A DNA stretch of 64,000 nt from Bisporella sp. PMI_857 (lineage: Eukaryota; Ascomycota; Leotiomycetes; Helotiales; Helotiaceae). The stretch is taken from assembly GCA_021307315.1 (NCBI GenBank), contig JAJSPD010000011.1, positions 620,001 to 684,000 on the forward strand, in the 5' to 3' direction. Made by a program: the position numbers and the translations under genes. Positions within the stretch are counted from its first letter, which is position 1. The number at the start of each line of letters is the position of its first letter. Positions 44,640-56,136 of the stretch are shown in pieces. Below the pieces are notes generated by a model. That model did no database searches, had not been told where the DNA came from, and saw only the letters and a program-made list of their open reading frames with translations.

Positions 44640-44906
44640 TGTCACGGCTCTACCTCGGCCCCTAACACTATAGGGCTCAGCCCCTAACACTATAGGGCTT
44701 GGCCCCTAACACTACAGGGCTCGGCCCCTAACACTACAGGGCTCGGCCTCTGACACTACAAGGCTTGGCCTTTAACGCTACAGAGCTCGGCTTTTGACAC
44801 TACAGGGCTCGTTTACACTGGCTTTTGGCCAGTCTCTTGTATATAAAGCACTGTTTTCCTTTTTTTGTTTGTAGCTTGTTCTTTTAGTTCGCTTTAAGTT
44901 GTTACA
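44640..44906 (-). mobile_element. Solo LTR, family 3, with internal 24-bp repeats
   Basis: TGTCACGG start, AAGTTGTTACA end. It has six to seven tandem copies of GGCCCCTAACACTATAGGGCTC-like units absent from the other copies, and no matching flanks. Confidence 0.8.
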
Positions 44907-44954
44907 GTGTAAATTTTTGTATTTGACTTCATTTTATTTCAATTTCTATTGCAA

Positions 44955-47024
44955 CTAATTGACTCCGTACGCTTTCCTAGACCTCGTAGAATACCGAATT
45001 TCGAGAGGCAAGTCGACAAAGTGATATTCTTCAAAAGAGTCGCTGTCGACGTTTGAAAGCTCACCGTCGCTGTCGAATAAAGAGCCTAAAATCACTTGAT
45101 CAACGTTTTTTTGTGTTATACCCAGCTCGCGATCAAAGCGTTGTAATTCCTTTTTATTACTGCTTTCCTCCTTATTACCGCTTTCTTTCTTTTCACTACT
45201 TTTCTCTTTTCCACTATCTTCCTTTTCTTCACTGAGTTCTTCTTCGTCGTCTACAGCTTCCTGTTCTTGTTCCTTTTTATTATCGACGTGCGCGAGCCAA
45301 TCGCGAGCATGCTAGCGCTTCTTATTTGATACCGGCTGATTAGTGCATCTTCGTTTGTTATAGCTCCAATCCAAACAATTGCTACAGCGTGTTTGTTTCC
45401 TGCTCCAAGTCCTTTTCCGAATACGCTTTGTACGAGGCCTGCCAGCTTGTTTTTTCAAAATTGGAGGCTGTAATTGATCGTGCGATGCCAAATCGTTAAC
45501 TGAAACCGGAGCGAAAGGTCGGCTGAAAGTATTAATATATCGGTCGACTTAATATTGTACTGCAAACAACTGAATTGGGTCTTTCCCAAAGAATTTCGCA
45601 GCCGCAATAGCGTGCAAGCAAAGTGCTTGATATTTTTGAAAATCAAGGCATTCGCATTCGTTGTTGTCACTTAGCTTTACAATCTTTTTACGACTGTTTT
45701 CTAAATCTTCAACTTGACAAGTCTGTTCGTTTAAAGAATATACACGAAATCGTCGCGAAGTGTGCAATCGATTATTGAATTTCGCTATAGAAACATCGCA
45801 AATAACGTCGAACTTCTGAGCTTTGCTTTTTTTCGATCGGTTATGAATTGTTGTTATACACCAGTTGTATACTCCATGAATTAAATGAAGAAGTAGCAGA
45901 TGCTTCAACTTATTCCAGAGCGAGTTGATCGACTCAACAATGTTAAAAGTATTATGCTTAAAGCAAGGCACTTGGCGGTGAGCTTTAATTTACAAAGTTT
46001 TGTCGATTGCGCAAAGGTAATCAAAAGCAAAGCGACTAACCTCCCGTATTTTCATTATTTCTGCTTTATACAAAAAGTCGGTTTTAGCTCGGCATGCTCT
46101 CCAAAAAAAAGGTCGAACTTTATTGCCAAATCGTTGCTGTAAATTATTTGCGATATGCTGGCAACAATAAAGATAAGTTGCGTTTGGCAATACTTGCTTT
46201 ACAGCGCTTGCTATGCCTTTTTTTCGATCAGATATTAAAGTCAATCCAGAGTTGATTACGCTTGCAGAAAAAGCTTTTTTCAAGTATTCTAAAAACCAGG
46301 TCCACTACTTCTCATTTTTAATAGGTACTAATCCCTACGCAATAGGAAGCACGCGGTTATTAGCATCGATTCCACAGCAGATCAAAAGCATTATACGATA
46401 TTAAGACTTGGTGTAAGTACCGTCGATAGCGTAGAAATTGCGTAAATAACGAGTAGCTTTACGCAGTGGATAAAAGCAAAAAAAAGCAGCTTGGAATCGA
46501 CTACTATCAAGTTTCTAAATAATCGATACTTTACTTTTTCGGTATCCGCCGTTAGTATAATCGCAATATTGATCTATATACGCTGGAAATTTTGCAAATA
46601 AAGCTAACTCGTTGCTATACAGCTTTTCGAGCACTCGCTGCTTCACGCGATACGCTTGCTTATATGAAATTTGGTAGTAATATTGAAGTTTTTCTGCGGA
46701 CTGAATCGCTCGCGCAGTGATTTTAGGATGATCCAGAATCGCTGCACAATAATAAAAGACAATAAACTCCAAACTATTTATATTTCTGGCCTGAAAATAA
46801 GTAGCAGGTCTACAAGTATAGTGTACGAAGTAAGTAATAGAAATTCCATGCTTTTTCGACTTAACAGCTCTGATTTTAAATCCACAGTTTTTGCAACTAA
46901 CTTCAAAGCGCTTTTTATCAGAATAAACTACTTTGTACAACTCTTCAGCATTTCCAACGTATGTTTTAATCGCAGCTTTTGCCGAAGCTATATTATCGAA
47001 TGTTTGGCCTACCGAAAAAGACAT
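44955..47024 (-). pseudogene. MuDR/MULE-type transposase remnant
   Basis: ATG 47024 opens MSFSVGQTFDNIASAKAAI, then FEVSCKNCGFKIRA and YFVHYTCRPA (a CCHC-like DNA-binding zinc site), HPKITARAIQSAEKL and YKQAYRVKQRV. A middle piece at 46283-45990 has TLISDRKKGIASAVKQVLP and YCCQHIANNLQQRFG (MULE core). The part at 45971-45549 has FRVYSLNEQTCQVEDL and CECLDFQKYQALCLHAIAA, a SWIM zinc finger. A Glu/Lys-rich tail runs to the TAG at 44955-44957. Stops and frame changes separate the pieces. Inactive. Confidence 0.82.
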
Positions 47025-47380
47025 GTCGATTATAATCAAAAGTTGCAAGAAAAAAAAAGATTTTAAAAAGATTTGCAATTGAATTCAAAGCTTTATTTGT
47101 GAGTGTGCGAAAAGTACGTGCAGTAGCGTTTTAGCTGGGAAAAAGTGGTATTTCAGTCCGAAGCACGCAAAATGATGGTAATCCAGTTATACAACCGGTT
47201 TACAGTAGTATGACTGGATTACCATCATTTTACGTGCTTCGGACTGAAATACCACTTTTTTTTTGCCAAGACAAAATTGTGGTATTTCAGTCCTATGCCA
47301 ACAGAAAGTATGGTAATCTAGGGTTTTGTGCACTTTTTGATGGTATTCTAGTCATTTGCCGTTTATTTAAAGATAGAAAC

Positions 47381-47646
47381 TGTCGGATACCTATCATGTA
47401 GCAAAAGGCGTAGTAGCTATTGACTACGCTCTTGCTGGTGTGACTATGGTTCCTTGATCGATTCTACGCTACGTGTCACGTCTCGTGCTCTCGAGAACAC
47501 ATGACCTATATTAGCCGAGCTCTCCGAGCGCCTCATGTAAATATAACCTGCTCTCCTCGAGCTCCTCTTCCTTCCTTAGCTATAGATCCTCGTATGATAC
47601 CACCATTACCCCCTATATCTATAGATCCACAGCGCGTGTCATGACA
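47381..47646 (+). repeat. Family 7 repeat, probable LTR (266 bp)
   Basis: TGTCGGATACC start, CGTGTCATGACA end. Contains the palindrome GCAAAAGGCGTAG/CTACGCTCTTGC found at 20604 and 6842. Flanks do not match. Confidence 0.6.
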
Positions 47647-47706
47647 GATGGGATCTTCAAGTCATTTACGTTTTTATATGTAAGCCGAAATATCTTCCAA
47701 TATGTA

Positions 47707-48211
47707 CGTAACAGCCAGGATCAGTCAAACTAGTTCAAGACCCCGGACAAGGAATAAAAGTCCTTATGGGGAATATTCAGGTTTTCAGCTGCAGTACTTT
47801 CAGGGCTGCAAACGGAGTAGCTAGCCCACTACAGCAGCTACAGGCTTGCAGCCACAATAAGGGCGTATGGCCTAGATTGTCGTAGGCTTCAGCTGAAGTA
47901 CCTTCAGGGGCTGCAAACGGCTGTCACAGGCTTCAGCTGTTGAACTACTTTCGGAGATATTCAGATCACAAGCAAATCACAAGCTTGGTGGCTGTAAAGG
48001 AAGAATACAACACAATCGAGGAGAAAAGACATAAAGGGAAGATGGAACTCCTTGAAGGAAGGTAAGCTTGAGTCTCTGATAGACTCGAAAAACCTACATT
48101 TCATATCAATACAATACTATTACTTTTGCATTGCCAATCACGTGTTTGTATATTACACGTGTCCTTACGTGCTATATTGCAATCCCTCCATGCTGACCTC
48201 TATTTGTTACA
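47707..48211 (+). mobile_element. Solo LTR, family 5 (505 bp), TSD ATGTA
   Basis: CGTAACAGCCAGG start (first T mutated), TATTTGTTACA end, ATGTA at 47702-47706 and 48212-48216. Aligns with 9963-10528. Confidence 0.8.
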
Positions 48212-48329
48212 ATGTACCAAGAGTGCTGGATAACTTAACACCAACCAACTCTTTTTCCTCCTTTCTCCCGGCGCTGATTTAATAACCAGTCGAAAAAGCT
48301 GTTAAGAAAGCGAAGGGATATGTTTTAAA

Positions 48330-48750
48330 CCGAACGTTCGCGGTCTTTTGTACATATTTGCAGCACCTGTAAAGAACTTCGATTAATTACAGCTACTACA
48401 AAGTGACTAAGACACCTACCGATAAAAGCGGTCTTTGATCACATCAAAAAGTACAAGAGTGTTGGGTCGATAGTCTTTAGTATCGAACTCCCCCTCATCG
48501 AACTTATTATCTTGATTAATGTAGTACTCTGGCGGATGCATATTGTTTCGTTCTGCAAGCTATAATGAACTATCGTCTGGCTCGATGTCGGTATCTATAT
48601 CCGTTAGATCTGTATTATGGTCGCTGCTTTCCACCTTAGTATCAAAATAACTCTTAGCATCGGTGTCATCGTCGGACGGGCAGTCTTCCGCCTGCTGACA
48701 ATACCGTATGTTGGCCAGACCTAAAGAGGCAGAGGCGATTGATCCCAATG
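48330..48750 (-). pseudogene. N-terminal fragment, possibly of a second DUF3435/FluG-type protein
   Basis: The minus strand reads an acidic, Asp-rich start (CPSDDDTDAKSYFDTK), a TAG at 48560-48562, then NNMHPPEYYINQ, NKFDEGEFDTKDYRPNT and LVLFDVIKDRFYR before a GTAGGT. PPEYY...FDE...DY followed by a helical segment resembles the N-termini of fungal FluG/DUF3435 proteins, but this is weak. No downstream recombinase domain is nearby. Confidence 0.35.
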
Positions 48751-48889
48751 ACAGAAATCAAGATAGAAAAGAAAAAAAGAGGCACCTTTTGGGAGGGTTG
48801 GGGTGACGAGTAGAGCAAACAGGTAATAGAGGGAGACAGAGCGAAGATTTAAGTAAATGATTTGGGGGTAACAGGGAAAGGAGGAGGAG

Positions 48890-49106
48890 CGTCACGGCCC
48901 TGGCCCTGGCTCGCTTAGAGCCCCTTGGGCTCGGCCATCTAGAGCTCAGCCCCTGGCCAGTTTCCTGTATATAAAGCGCTGCTTTCCTTCCCTTCTTTTG
49001 TCTGTAGCTTGTTCTCTTAGTTATAACAATCGACAGTCTTTCATACCTTTGAGTCCTTCCACCTGGGATCCACGGATGAGATCCCTGTTCGCCTCGAGTT
49101 GTTACA
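48890..49106 (-). mobile_element. Solo LTR, family 3 (217 bp), TSD AGGAG
   Basis: CGTCACGGCCC start (first base mutated), GAGTTGTTACA end, AGGAG at 48885-48889 and 49107-49111. Confidence 0.9.
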
Positions 49107-49716
49107 AGGAGAGGGGATAAGCGGAAATATAGCAAAAGCCGCCATCGCAGAACAGCACAATACGAAGGGGGTCCATTTTTTGCCCCTCGAAAAGAAGATG
49201 ACAGAAAAGGATGACAACTTTTCGAATGTTCTATTCAAGTGCCAAGTGCCAAGCCTTCAAGGGTCCCTGAACCTTTCCGCCTGGCCTGGCAGGTATGCGA
49301 GACCTTAAGCAGCGGGAGCGCCGGCAAGGAGCCTTGAAAACAGCGTCCAGCACCAACCCCTGATAGAACGAGAAAATACACAATGATAAGCAGAAGGAAT
49401 TGGGGATGCCGTTTAGGCTCTCTATTGTTGTCTATATGTGTAAGAATACAGATCTGTGATAATTTGGGGGTATGAAAAGTCTTCCGCGCTAGCGTTCTCC
49501 ACTTAGTCAGAGACAAGTCAGCTACCGAGATCTCAAATCCTGACATGTCTGGAGATGGAAATCTTCTGACGGGTGTGGAAACCAGATTGCGGGGAGGTAA
49601 TTTGCGGGGAGATGCGGCCACCCCTGCCTTTCCCCGCATTCGGGCGGGAGCGAGCCAATCCACCCATCCTCTCGAAAGATGAGATGTTTGTGCAGGCGGT
49701 GAAAGATGTGCTCTTA
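49107..49716. other. Unassigned stretch
   Basis: A minus-strand open frame (49235-49716) continues from the PEPCK fragment but has no family resemblance beyond it. Confidence 0.4.
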
Positions 49717-50028
49717 CATCTGGCGTCATGGCCTTGTTCACAGGTCCCCACCATATTTCGTTCTCTAAGCTTAGTTCCTTAACGATACGTTTGTCTAAGG
49801 GTAATCGACCGGTCTTTGCTCCAGAGTATGCTGTGAGGGCACTAGCAGATGTGATAGCCGAGCCAGTTTCGTAGACAGGAGCATCTTCGTAGAGGGCGGC
49901 GACACTAGGATTCAGAATCTGGCAGAGACGGAAGTCAGCAGAAGTAGTAGCAATTGAGGCTTGTATACGTACAATAGCTACACGGTCGTAGTCGATATGT
50001 GCCTTTTCGTGAAGCTTCTCCTTGAGTT
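49717..50028 (-). pseudogene. N-terminal fragment of ATP-dependent PEP carboxykinase
   Basis: Exon 50028-49973 reads [19 protein letters not shown] 54-nt GTACGT...CCAG intron (49972-49919) follows. Then comes [37 protein letters not shown] and [13 protein letters not shown], the well-conserved start of fungal gluconeogenic PEPCK. It lacks the ATP and metal sites. Homology ends abruptly near 49717. The first exon is also missing (an acceptor CCCACAG precedes LKEK). A displaced gene fragment with its intron, so it came by DNA rearrangement rather than through RNA. Confidence 0.85.
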
Positions 50029-50368
50029 CTGTGGGTATAGAGAGAAAAGTGGATACGTAAAAGCTCAGACGAGGGCTTCTTCAGGTTATACCCTGAACTA
50101 AAAAGTATATAATAGTGTACAGTGATATAGAATAGAGAAAGGTGTGTCAGTATTGTCCTTATACCCTCATTGTGTTACAGCAGCCCTTACTTATAATCTG
50201 ATCCTTTTCAAACGGCATGCATGCTTTTACACTCTCGATAGCAAGGCACTACTTTGTAGCTTCTTGTATACAAACTTAAAGAATTCAGCTTAAAACATAT
50301 AACTACTCTTACGAAATTAAGCATAGGTTAGTACTCCTACAAAAAGAGCAAAGACAAAAAGGACTATT
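50029..50368. other. Spacer
   Basis: Nothing recognised. It may hold PEPCK 5' intron or leader sequence on its left side. Confidence 0.35.
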
Positions 50369-52267
50369 TCAAGCTACTATCCGCTCCGTGGTGTACAATT
50401 TACAGCGTAAACAACAAAGTCGAAACATCAGTAACAAAGTAGGAACGATGATCGAGATGCATAAAATAGCAATCCTCGTTTTTGTCAAGAGTAATTCTGT
50501 TTTGTATAGCGATCCCGAATCGCTATCGTCGTTGGATAATCGAAGGTCCTCCAATTGATAAGGGCCCCATGCAAACGGATCATAAAGTGGCAGTGCCTGC
50601 TTTTCTAGGATAGTGTTTGACGAGTCGAATAAGACCATCTGAAGGGAGTCCATAGATTTTTGGAAGACTGCCGTCAAAGGTTTGTTATCGCAGTGCCCCA
50701 AGACGGAAATGCGGGTACCATTTAAAGCCGGCATAATCTCTGTTGGATTCCGGGAACCGGCCAAGCTAATTTGCTTGAGAGTTAAGTTGGGATCTTGATA
50801 TAAGAAGCCTATTGTTTGCTTTTCGGACGCGAGGAGTGTAAGGGAGCTGTTGGGGTGAATTCTAGTACTAAAATTGACACCTAAATATATTAGAACAATC
50901 AGCCAACAACAACAGAGACTTGCTTCTTGTCCACTCGTTATTTCCCGAGACATTTTTGCGCTAATGCTCCAAATCGTTCTCCCGGTTCACAAACCATATA
51001 TCTTGAGTTCGGTTGCTATTGAGCCTGCATTCCAGACTGCCGCTTATTCTATTCAGTACTTCCGTATCGCCGTCATCCTTTCGCCACGGTGGTGTGCCAT
51101 TGTGTGTATCGTAAAACGAAACCTTTTGCCAATCACCTTTAGAGGCTCGGTAGAAGAAGTGAATGCGAGGTGTAGTATCATCAACGATGTCATCAACCCA
51201 GTCACTCATTTCATCGTCACTTTTTACAATGGGTTGCACGCACGGTTGCTGAAGGAAGCAGGCTTTCAGAGAAGTGGTATTTGACACACTGAGGCTCAGT
51301 TTGGTTAAGGGGCCTTTCTCCCATGCCTCATCGTCGAAGATTCTGTATAATTCGTTGACCTGGTTCCCTGAATTAATGAAGAATACGTGCTCCTGCAGAT
51401 ATAAGTATCTAAACGTTGGAAATCGAGAATACCCACCTTAATGAAAATTGAGGCTGAAGTGGCCACCTGGACGGTGCTGCCAGGCTTCACACCGGAAGCA
51501 ATCACAGGCGGGCAGCCTTGCCTCTATACTGTATCTCTTCCTCGCTGAAATATATGACGAATATTTCCGGCGTTGTCGTTATAGAGAAGATTATCTGTTA
51601 TGTTGCGGAACGAGTAACTGTCAAACCCGCTGAGCGATTGTTCAGAGGAATTCAATAGAGATGGACCAGAAGGGAGCGAACATCGTGAGTTTGAGCCTGA
51701 GCTTGAACTCGAGCCCGAGCTTGATCCAGGAGATTGCGTATTCTTAGAACCTATAGGACTGTTGTGAAAGTATCAGCAATATTAGCTTTATCGCATACAG
51801 GAGCTCACACCCACCCGCAGAAAATGTACACCAAAACTCCGGACATCGTACATATAAGTAGTAGCATAAATAAACAACAACAACAGATATCGTATTTCCC
51901 AGACTTCCGTTGCCTTCTACTCAGTGTGGGCCGAACCACCACAGGCGCTGTTTGCCATTTCCCTTCCTTTATGTGGGGGGACTCCTCAACCGCGAGGTTC
52001 TGCTCAGTAAAAGCAATTTCCTCTGTCCACCTGGTTCTATTGTGCCCATCAGTGAAAGTAGCAGCGATTGGGAGATGCGTAGCCGTTCGTTGGTTGGTAT
52101 TGCGCTCTGCAAGCACGATTAGAGATGGCGATTCAGAGACAAGTACGTGGAGACTTACCTGGGGTTGCCCGTGAGTACAAGGGGGGAGCTTGCTCATCGG
52201 TGTTGAGGACGCTTGCCCTCCGAGGCCCATAAGGCGGTGGAGGTGTTGGTGGCCGAGATAGTGACAT
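50369..52267 (-). pseudogene. Broken type II membrane protein with lectin-like beta-propeller
   Basis: ATG 52267: proline-rich cytosolic start (MSLSRPPTPPPPYGPRRAS), an intron starting GTAAGT, a transmembrane stretch (YDICCCCLFMLLLICTMSG), another intron (GTGGGT...AACAG), a Ser/Gly linker and then YSFRNITDNLLYNDNAGNI, EHVFFINSGNQVNELYRIF, RIHFFYRASKGDWQKVSFYD, TQDIWFVNRENDLE, IGFLYQDPNLTLKQISLAG and FAWGPYQLEDLRLS, a series of beta-propeller blades like fungal fucose-lectin-type proteins. A TAG interrupts the linker-propeller part near 51520, and there is a frame change near 50957. The last ORF ends in a second hydrophobic helix (IAILCISIIVPTLLLMF). Probably a pseudogene; a more complex intron set cannot be excluded. 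Confidence 0.6.
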
Positions 52268-53143
52268 GGCTAGGAATAGGTGATAATCGAAGATAGTTCA
52301 AGCACAAAAACCACTCAGATAATGCGAAAATTGAGTTTGCGGAAGGTATGGGGTATCCCAACAACTAGACTATGCCTGAAGCGTGTCGAGCGCATTGAAT
52401 TTTCCCGAGATGCATGGCCGCAAACACTAACAAGCCTTGAGTACGGTCGAAGAATGGGATGATCGCAACGGTTCCAGATAAAGCTTCTTAAAGCGTGCTG
52501 AGATAGTCATGGATGCCAAGACGCGGGGCATTGTTGCGAGGCTGTGCTGTGGCAGCATTCTTTCCGCCTTGGGAGTCTGGTGACTCCAAAAACTTAGTAT
52601 ATAAAGTAGTCATAGTTTCATAGTTTAGGAGCTTCGTGCTCAACTCATTTATAGTTTAGCAATTGACATTCTTTGTTATACTTGTAACGTCTTCGCTTCC
52701 TAGTGAAGAACAGTCGGTTCAAACGGTATTGCAATACTTTGTGATGATAGACGTTGTTGTTGTTATTCTCTATCTAAGCGCTAGCTAGTCATACGCCAGG
52801 CAAGTCATGTGATCCCACTGGTGCCTTAGTACCAACAAGAACCAGTGTCTAGTCTACTTCATACATACCATACCAACCAACGAGCCCCAAGCCCAGCTAC
52901 CAAGGCCCAAGGCTACCCCATATGTTAAGTCCGTGCACCCCCATTTGGATACCCCGCCTAGCCGAGTATTACTCAAACAAAAACAATTCTAATTAAATAA
53001 CTACTCAACTAAAATACAGTCCAAAGTAGAATCAAACTCATTACTTTCATCTTCATCCTTTTCTATATTTATAGCCTCCCCTGCCTCTAATTGCGCTTGT
53101 CGAATATTCGAAATATCCGCAAATTTCGAATTTGGACTTGTCC
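52268..53143. other. Gene-free stretch
   Basis: No gene or repeat recognised. Small open frames only. Confidence 0.4.
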
Positions 53144-53433
53144 TGTCACGGCCCTGGCCTTATCTTGGAGCTTGGCTCCTGACACTGCAGAGCTCGGTGG
53201 AGCTTGGCTCCTGATACCACAGGGCTCGGCATTTTAGAGCTTGGCGACCAACACCACGGGGCTCGCTTACACTAGCCCCTAACCAGCCTCCTGTATATAA
53301 AGCATTGCTTTCCTTCCCTTCTTCTGTCCGTAGCTTGTTCTCTTAGTTATAACAATTGACAGTCGTTCATACCTTTGAGTCCCTCTACCTGAGATCTACG
53401 GATCGAGATTCCTGTTCGCCTCGAGTTGTTACA
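53144..53433 (-). mobile_element. Solo LTR, family 3 (290 bp)
   Basis: TGTCACGGCCC start, GAGTTGTTACA end, flanks TGTCC and TGTCT (4 of 5 identical). Confidence 0.85.
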
Positions 53434-53503
53434 TGTCTTAACTTCCTTCTTTTTCTAGGCTTAGCTTTTTCTAATTGAACTTCCAAAGACTGTATTTTGT
53501 AGC

Positions 53504-53670
53504 TGTTGGAATGCATGTAAATAGCTTTCACGTGATCCACCGGGTCACCGGAATTGCCAACTCGCAACACCGTAGCTTAGAACAATCAACCAACAATCAA
53601 GACTTATCCGCCAGCCTCAACGAGCATACTAGCACTGCGCAGAGATCGCGGTGCTACGTACCCTCAGGTT
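53504..53670 (+). mobile_element. Family 2 LTR, 3' end unclear
   Basis: TGTTGGAATGCATG start, with CGTAGCTTAGAACAATCAAC and GAGATCGCGGTGCTACGTACC blocks shared with families 1 and 2. The 3' end and target duplication are not found. Confidence 0.65.
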
Positions 53671-53839
53671 AAAGTATAAGTAATTACTGCAACCCGGGTG
53701 TTCCCACAGAGATGTTCAAATTCCCGAAGGAAATCGAGTAATTGAAGGCGCTTGAACTCTTCTCTCCGTTGACAAGATCATCTGATGAAGACAACTACAT
53801 TATAAAGCTTTTCAATAAGCCCCCGCTTTCTCTGGAACT

Positions 53840-54830
53840 CTAGTTCCCTCTCTTCTTACTGTAGCTTATGCACTGTCGGCGCTTCATTTTCAAAGGCGTT
53901 GCCCGGGAGCTTCTGCGCCAGGCGGCCGACCGAGGTGTCATCAAGGTAGCCTGATATTACCACGAGGCTGTTTAAGTTGGCGGGACAGATGACGATCTTC
54001 GGAGCAATGCGCCGAAGGGATTAGATGTGACAACCGCAGAGCACTACCGAGATGGACCCTTAGGAATGTCACGAAACGAAAGCGTAGCTAATACTCCAAG
54101 GGAGGGTCGCAGCACCACGGGCCTGAAACGGTCATCAAGGGAGCAAGTAGTCCTATGCCGAATCGAGTGCATCGGCGGGTTGTGCTCCGCGATTTCGGGG
54201 AGCCAGTATAGAAGGCGAGCTCTTGAGCGGCTCTGCTTCGTAGGCTAGGGGCTACATAGATGGACCCGAGTCTTTGCATGAAGCCGGCTTCCTTCACAGG
54301 GGCATTTCGACCAACAATCTCATGATCAATGAAGACAATGACAACCCGCCCTGGCCCTCATTTTTGGTTCATCTAGACCTTCCCATCAAAGGACAGCGAG
54401 GAGGTATCTCGGGAGCAAAGGGAAAGACCGGAACTAGGGCCTTCGTGGCAATCGAGGCCCTTCTCGGTGAGCAACATCCTTTTATGCACGACCCTGAATC
54501 ATTTTTCCGGGTGCTGTTTTGAATATGTCCACTACGAGGGGCCAGACCAAGGAAGAGTTGTTCCCAGGTTTGACAAATGGAATGCTGTGGATACTGAGGG
54601 TTGGCCAGCATAAAGCTTGGCGTGATCGCAGACGAGGACATCTTCCACAAAACCATAAGTTAGGAGGTCGACGCGCCCGCCTTAGTGCAAATGACTACGG
54701 CGGCCTATTGCAGGTCGAAGTGCAATTTGGTGAAATTTGGTGGCCTCGAAGGGCAATAATAAACCCCCTCCCTTTGAGAACCCACCCCTCCAAAAAGGGC
54801 CCGCTAAGCGAACCACCTTAATTTGAAGAA
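53840..54830 (+). pseudogene. Degenerate FunK1 fungal kinase
   Basis: Order of readable pieces: ARELLRQAADRGVIKVA, a stretch matching YYHEAV..VGG..DD, KGLDVTTAEHYRDGP, then SLHEAGFLHRGISTNNLMI (catalytic loop, HRD changed to HRG), FLVHLDLPIK (DFG-equivalent Asp lost), GAKGKTGTRAFVAIEALLGE and MHDPESFFRVLF, then GLASIKLGVIADEDIF. FunK1 kinases are fungus-specific and often expanded next to mobile DNA. Several frame changes and stops (for example the TAG after CFVG) plus the two lost catalytic residues make it inactive. Confidence 0.82.
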
Positions 54831-55060
54831 CCAAAAAACCTGTAACAACTCAAGGCGAATAGGGATCTCGATCCGTAGATCTCAGAGGAAAGGACTCAAA
54901 GGTGTGAATGACGGTCAATTATTATAACTAAGAGAACAAGCTACAGACAGAAGAAGGGAAGGAAAGCAAGGCTTTATATACAGGAGGCTGGCCAGGGGCC
55001 AGTGTAAGCGAGCCATGTGGTGTCAGGAGCCAAGCTCCCAGAGGCTGAGCCTGTAGAGTG

Positions 55061-55602
55061 GCAGATGACCAGGTAGGTTCAAGTTCCCCACCAGGTATGT
55101 TTTTTTAAGCGAAAAAACATACCTGGTAAAGCAAATGTACTAGTAACTGGTCTATAACTAGTCGGTAACAAATTATTAATTGAATTTTTTAATTTTTTTT
55201 AATATTATAAGGTTAAGTTCAGCGCTGTTTATAAAGCTAAGCTCTGTAATAAAGCCTGTAAATTTTGGGCGATATAGCGCTGCTTATAGAGTTAAGCCCT
55301 GTAACAAAGCCTGTAAATTTACTACGATATAGCGTGCTTATAAGGTTAAGCCCTGTAACAAAGCCTGTAAATTTTGGGCGATATAGCGCTGCTTATAGAG
55401 TTAAGCTCTGTAACAAAGCCTGTAAATTTCGCACAATATAGCGTTGCTTATAGGGTTAAGCCCTGTAACATAGCCTGTAAATTTTGCGAAATGCCCCATC
55501 AGGTATGTTTCTTATATAAGCAAAAACACACCTGGTGGTCAAGTTGGATTACATAAGCAAAAACATACCTGGTGGGGAACTTGAACTTACCTGGTCATCT
55601 GC
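55061..55602. mobile_element. Foldback/MITE-like element with about 44-bp TIRs and internal tandem array
   Basis: Left end GCAGATGACCAGGTAGGTTC and right end GTTCAAGTTCCCC-type inverse, ending CTGGTCATCTGC, form inverted repeats of about 44 bp. A shorter hairpin (ACCAGGTATGTTTTT/AAAAACATACCTGGT) lies just inside. No ORF. No clear target duplication. Confidence 0.85.
55190..55485. repeat. 55-bp tandem repeat, five copies
   Basis: Units contain GCGATATAGCGCTGCTTATA and AGCCCTGTAACAAAGCCTGT, with differences mainly in the first dozen bases. Confidence 0.9.
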
Positions 55603-56136
55603 GCTTCCTGAGCCTGTGGTGTCAGGGGCCAAGCTCTAAGCGAAATAGGGCCAGGGCCGTGACATTCGGTAACCTTTCCACAGGAGGGTGTTTGAGGTGT
55701 CCGGCATTGGTCAGCCATCCAACACCTTCCGAACACACTGTGGCTCCTCATTTGCTGAGCGGATATGCTAAAGCGAGCAGGCGCTTCTTTTAATACATTG
55801 CGCGGTTAGGCGCTGTAACCCGAAATTTGATTTCCTCGTTGCCTAATGCATCGATGTCCGTCTTTCCAAAGCGAGACCACCATCATCTCTTCTCTGTTAT
55901 CGGATCTATGCGAATCATAATTCATACCAATTATTCTCTCGTCTTGACAATACTTGCGCTTCGCGCACCGAATTCTGATATTTTCGGATCCACCACCGTG
56001 AACAAGGCTATCGTATTAGAGCACGAAGACCTCGGCACCCGACTCCAAATCATCGGAGTGTCTATCCTGCAACAATCTCGAGTCTTTATTATAGACCAAA
56101 AAGCTGATCGAGAACCGACCCAAAGTGGCTTATCCA

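Larger units (their letters stand above)
44473..47363 (-). mobile_element. Mutator-like element with 85-bp perfect TIRs
   Basis: 44473-44557 and 47279-47363 are perfect inverted repeats starting AACGGCAAATGACTAGAATA. The flanks show TATTT on both sides. Inside the right end is a 44-bp-arm hairpin (about 47143-47256, GTGGTATTTCAGTCCGAAGC). It carries a decayed MuDR-type transposase on the minus strand and a family 3 LTR (44640-44906). Confidence 0.85.
54841..55664 (+). mobile_element. Solo LTR, family 3, split by a 542-bp element
   Basis: TGTAACAACTC start, AGGGCCGTGACA end. Without the insert at 55061-55602 it is about 280 bp. TTTATATA at 54973-54980 is the LTR TATA box. It lies 472 bp upstream of, and in line with, PNP-NACHT-ankyrin gene 2. 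Confidence 0.85.
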
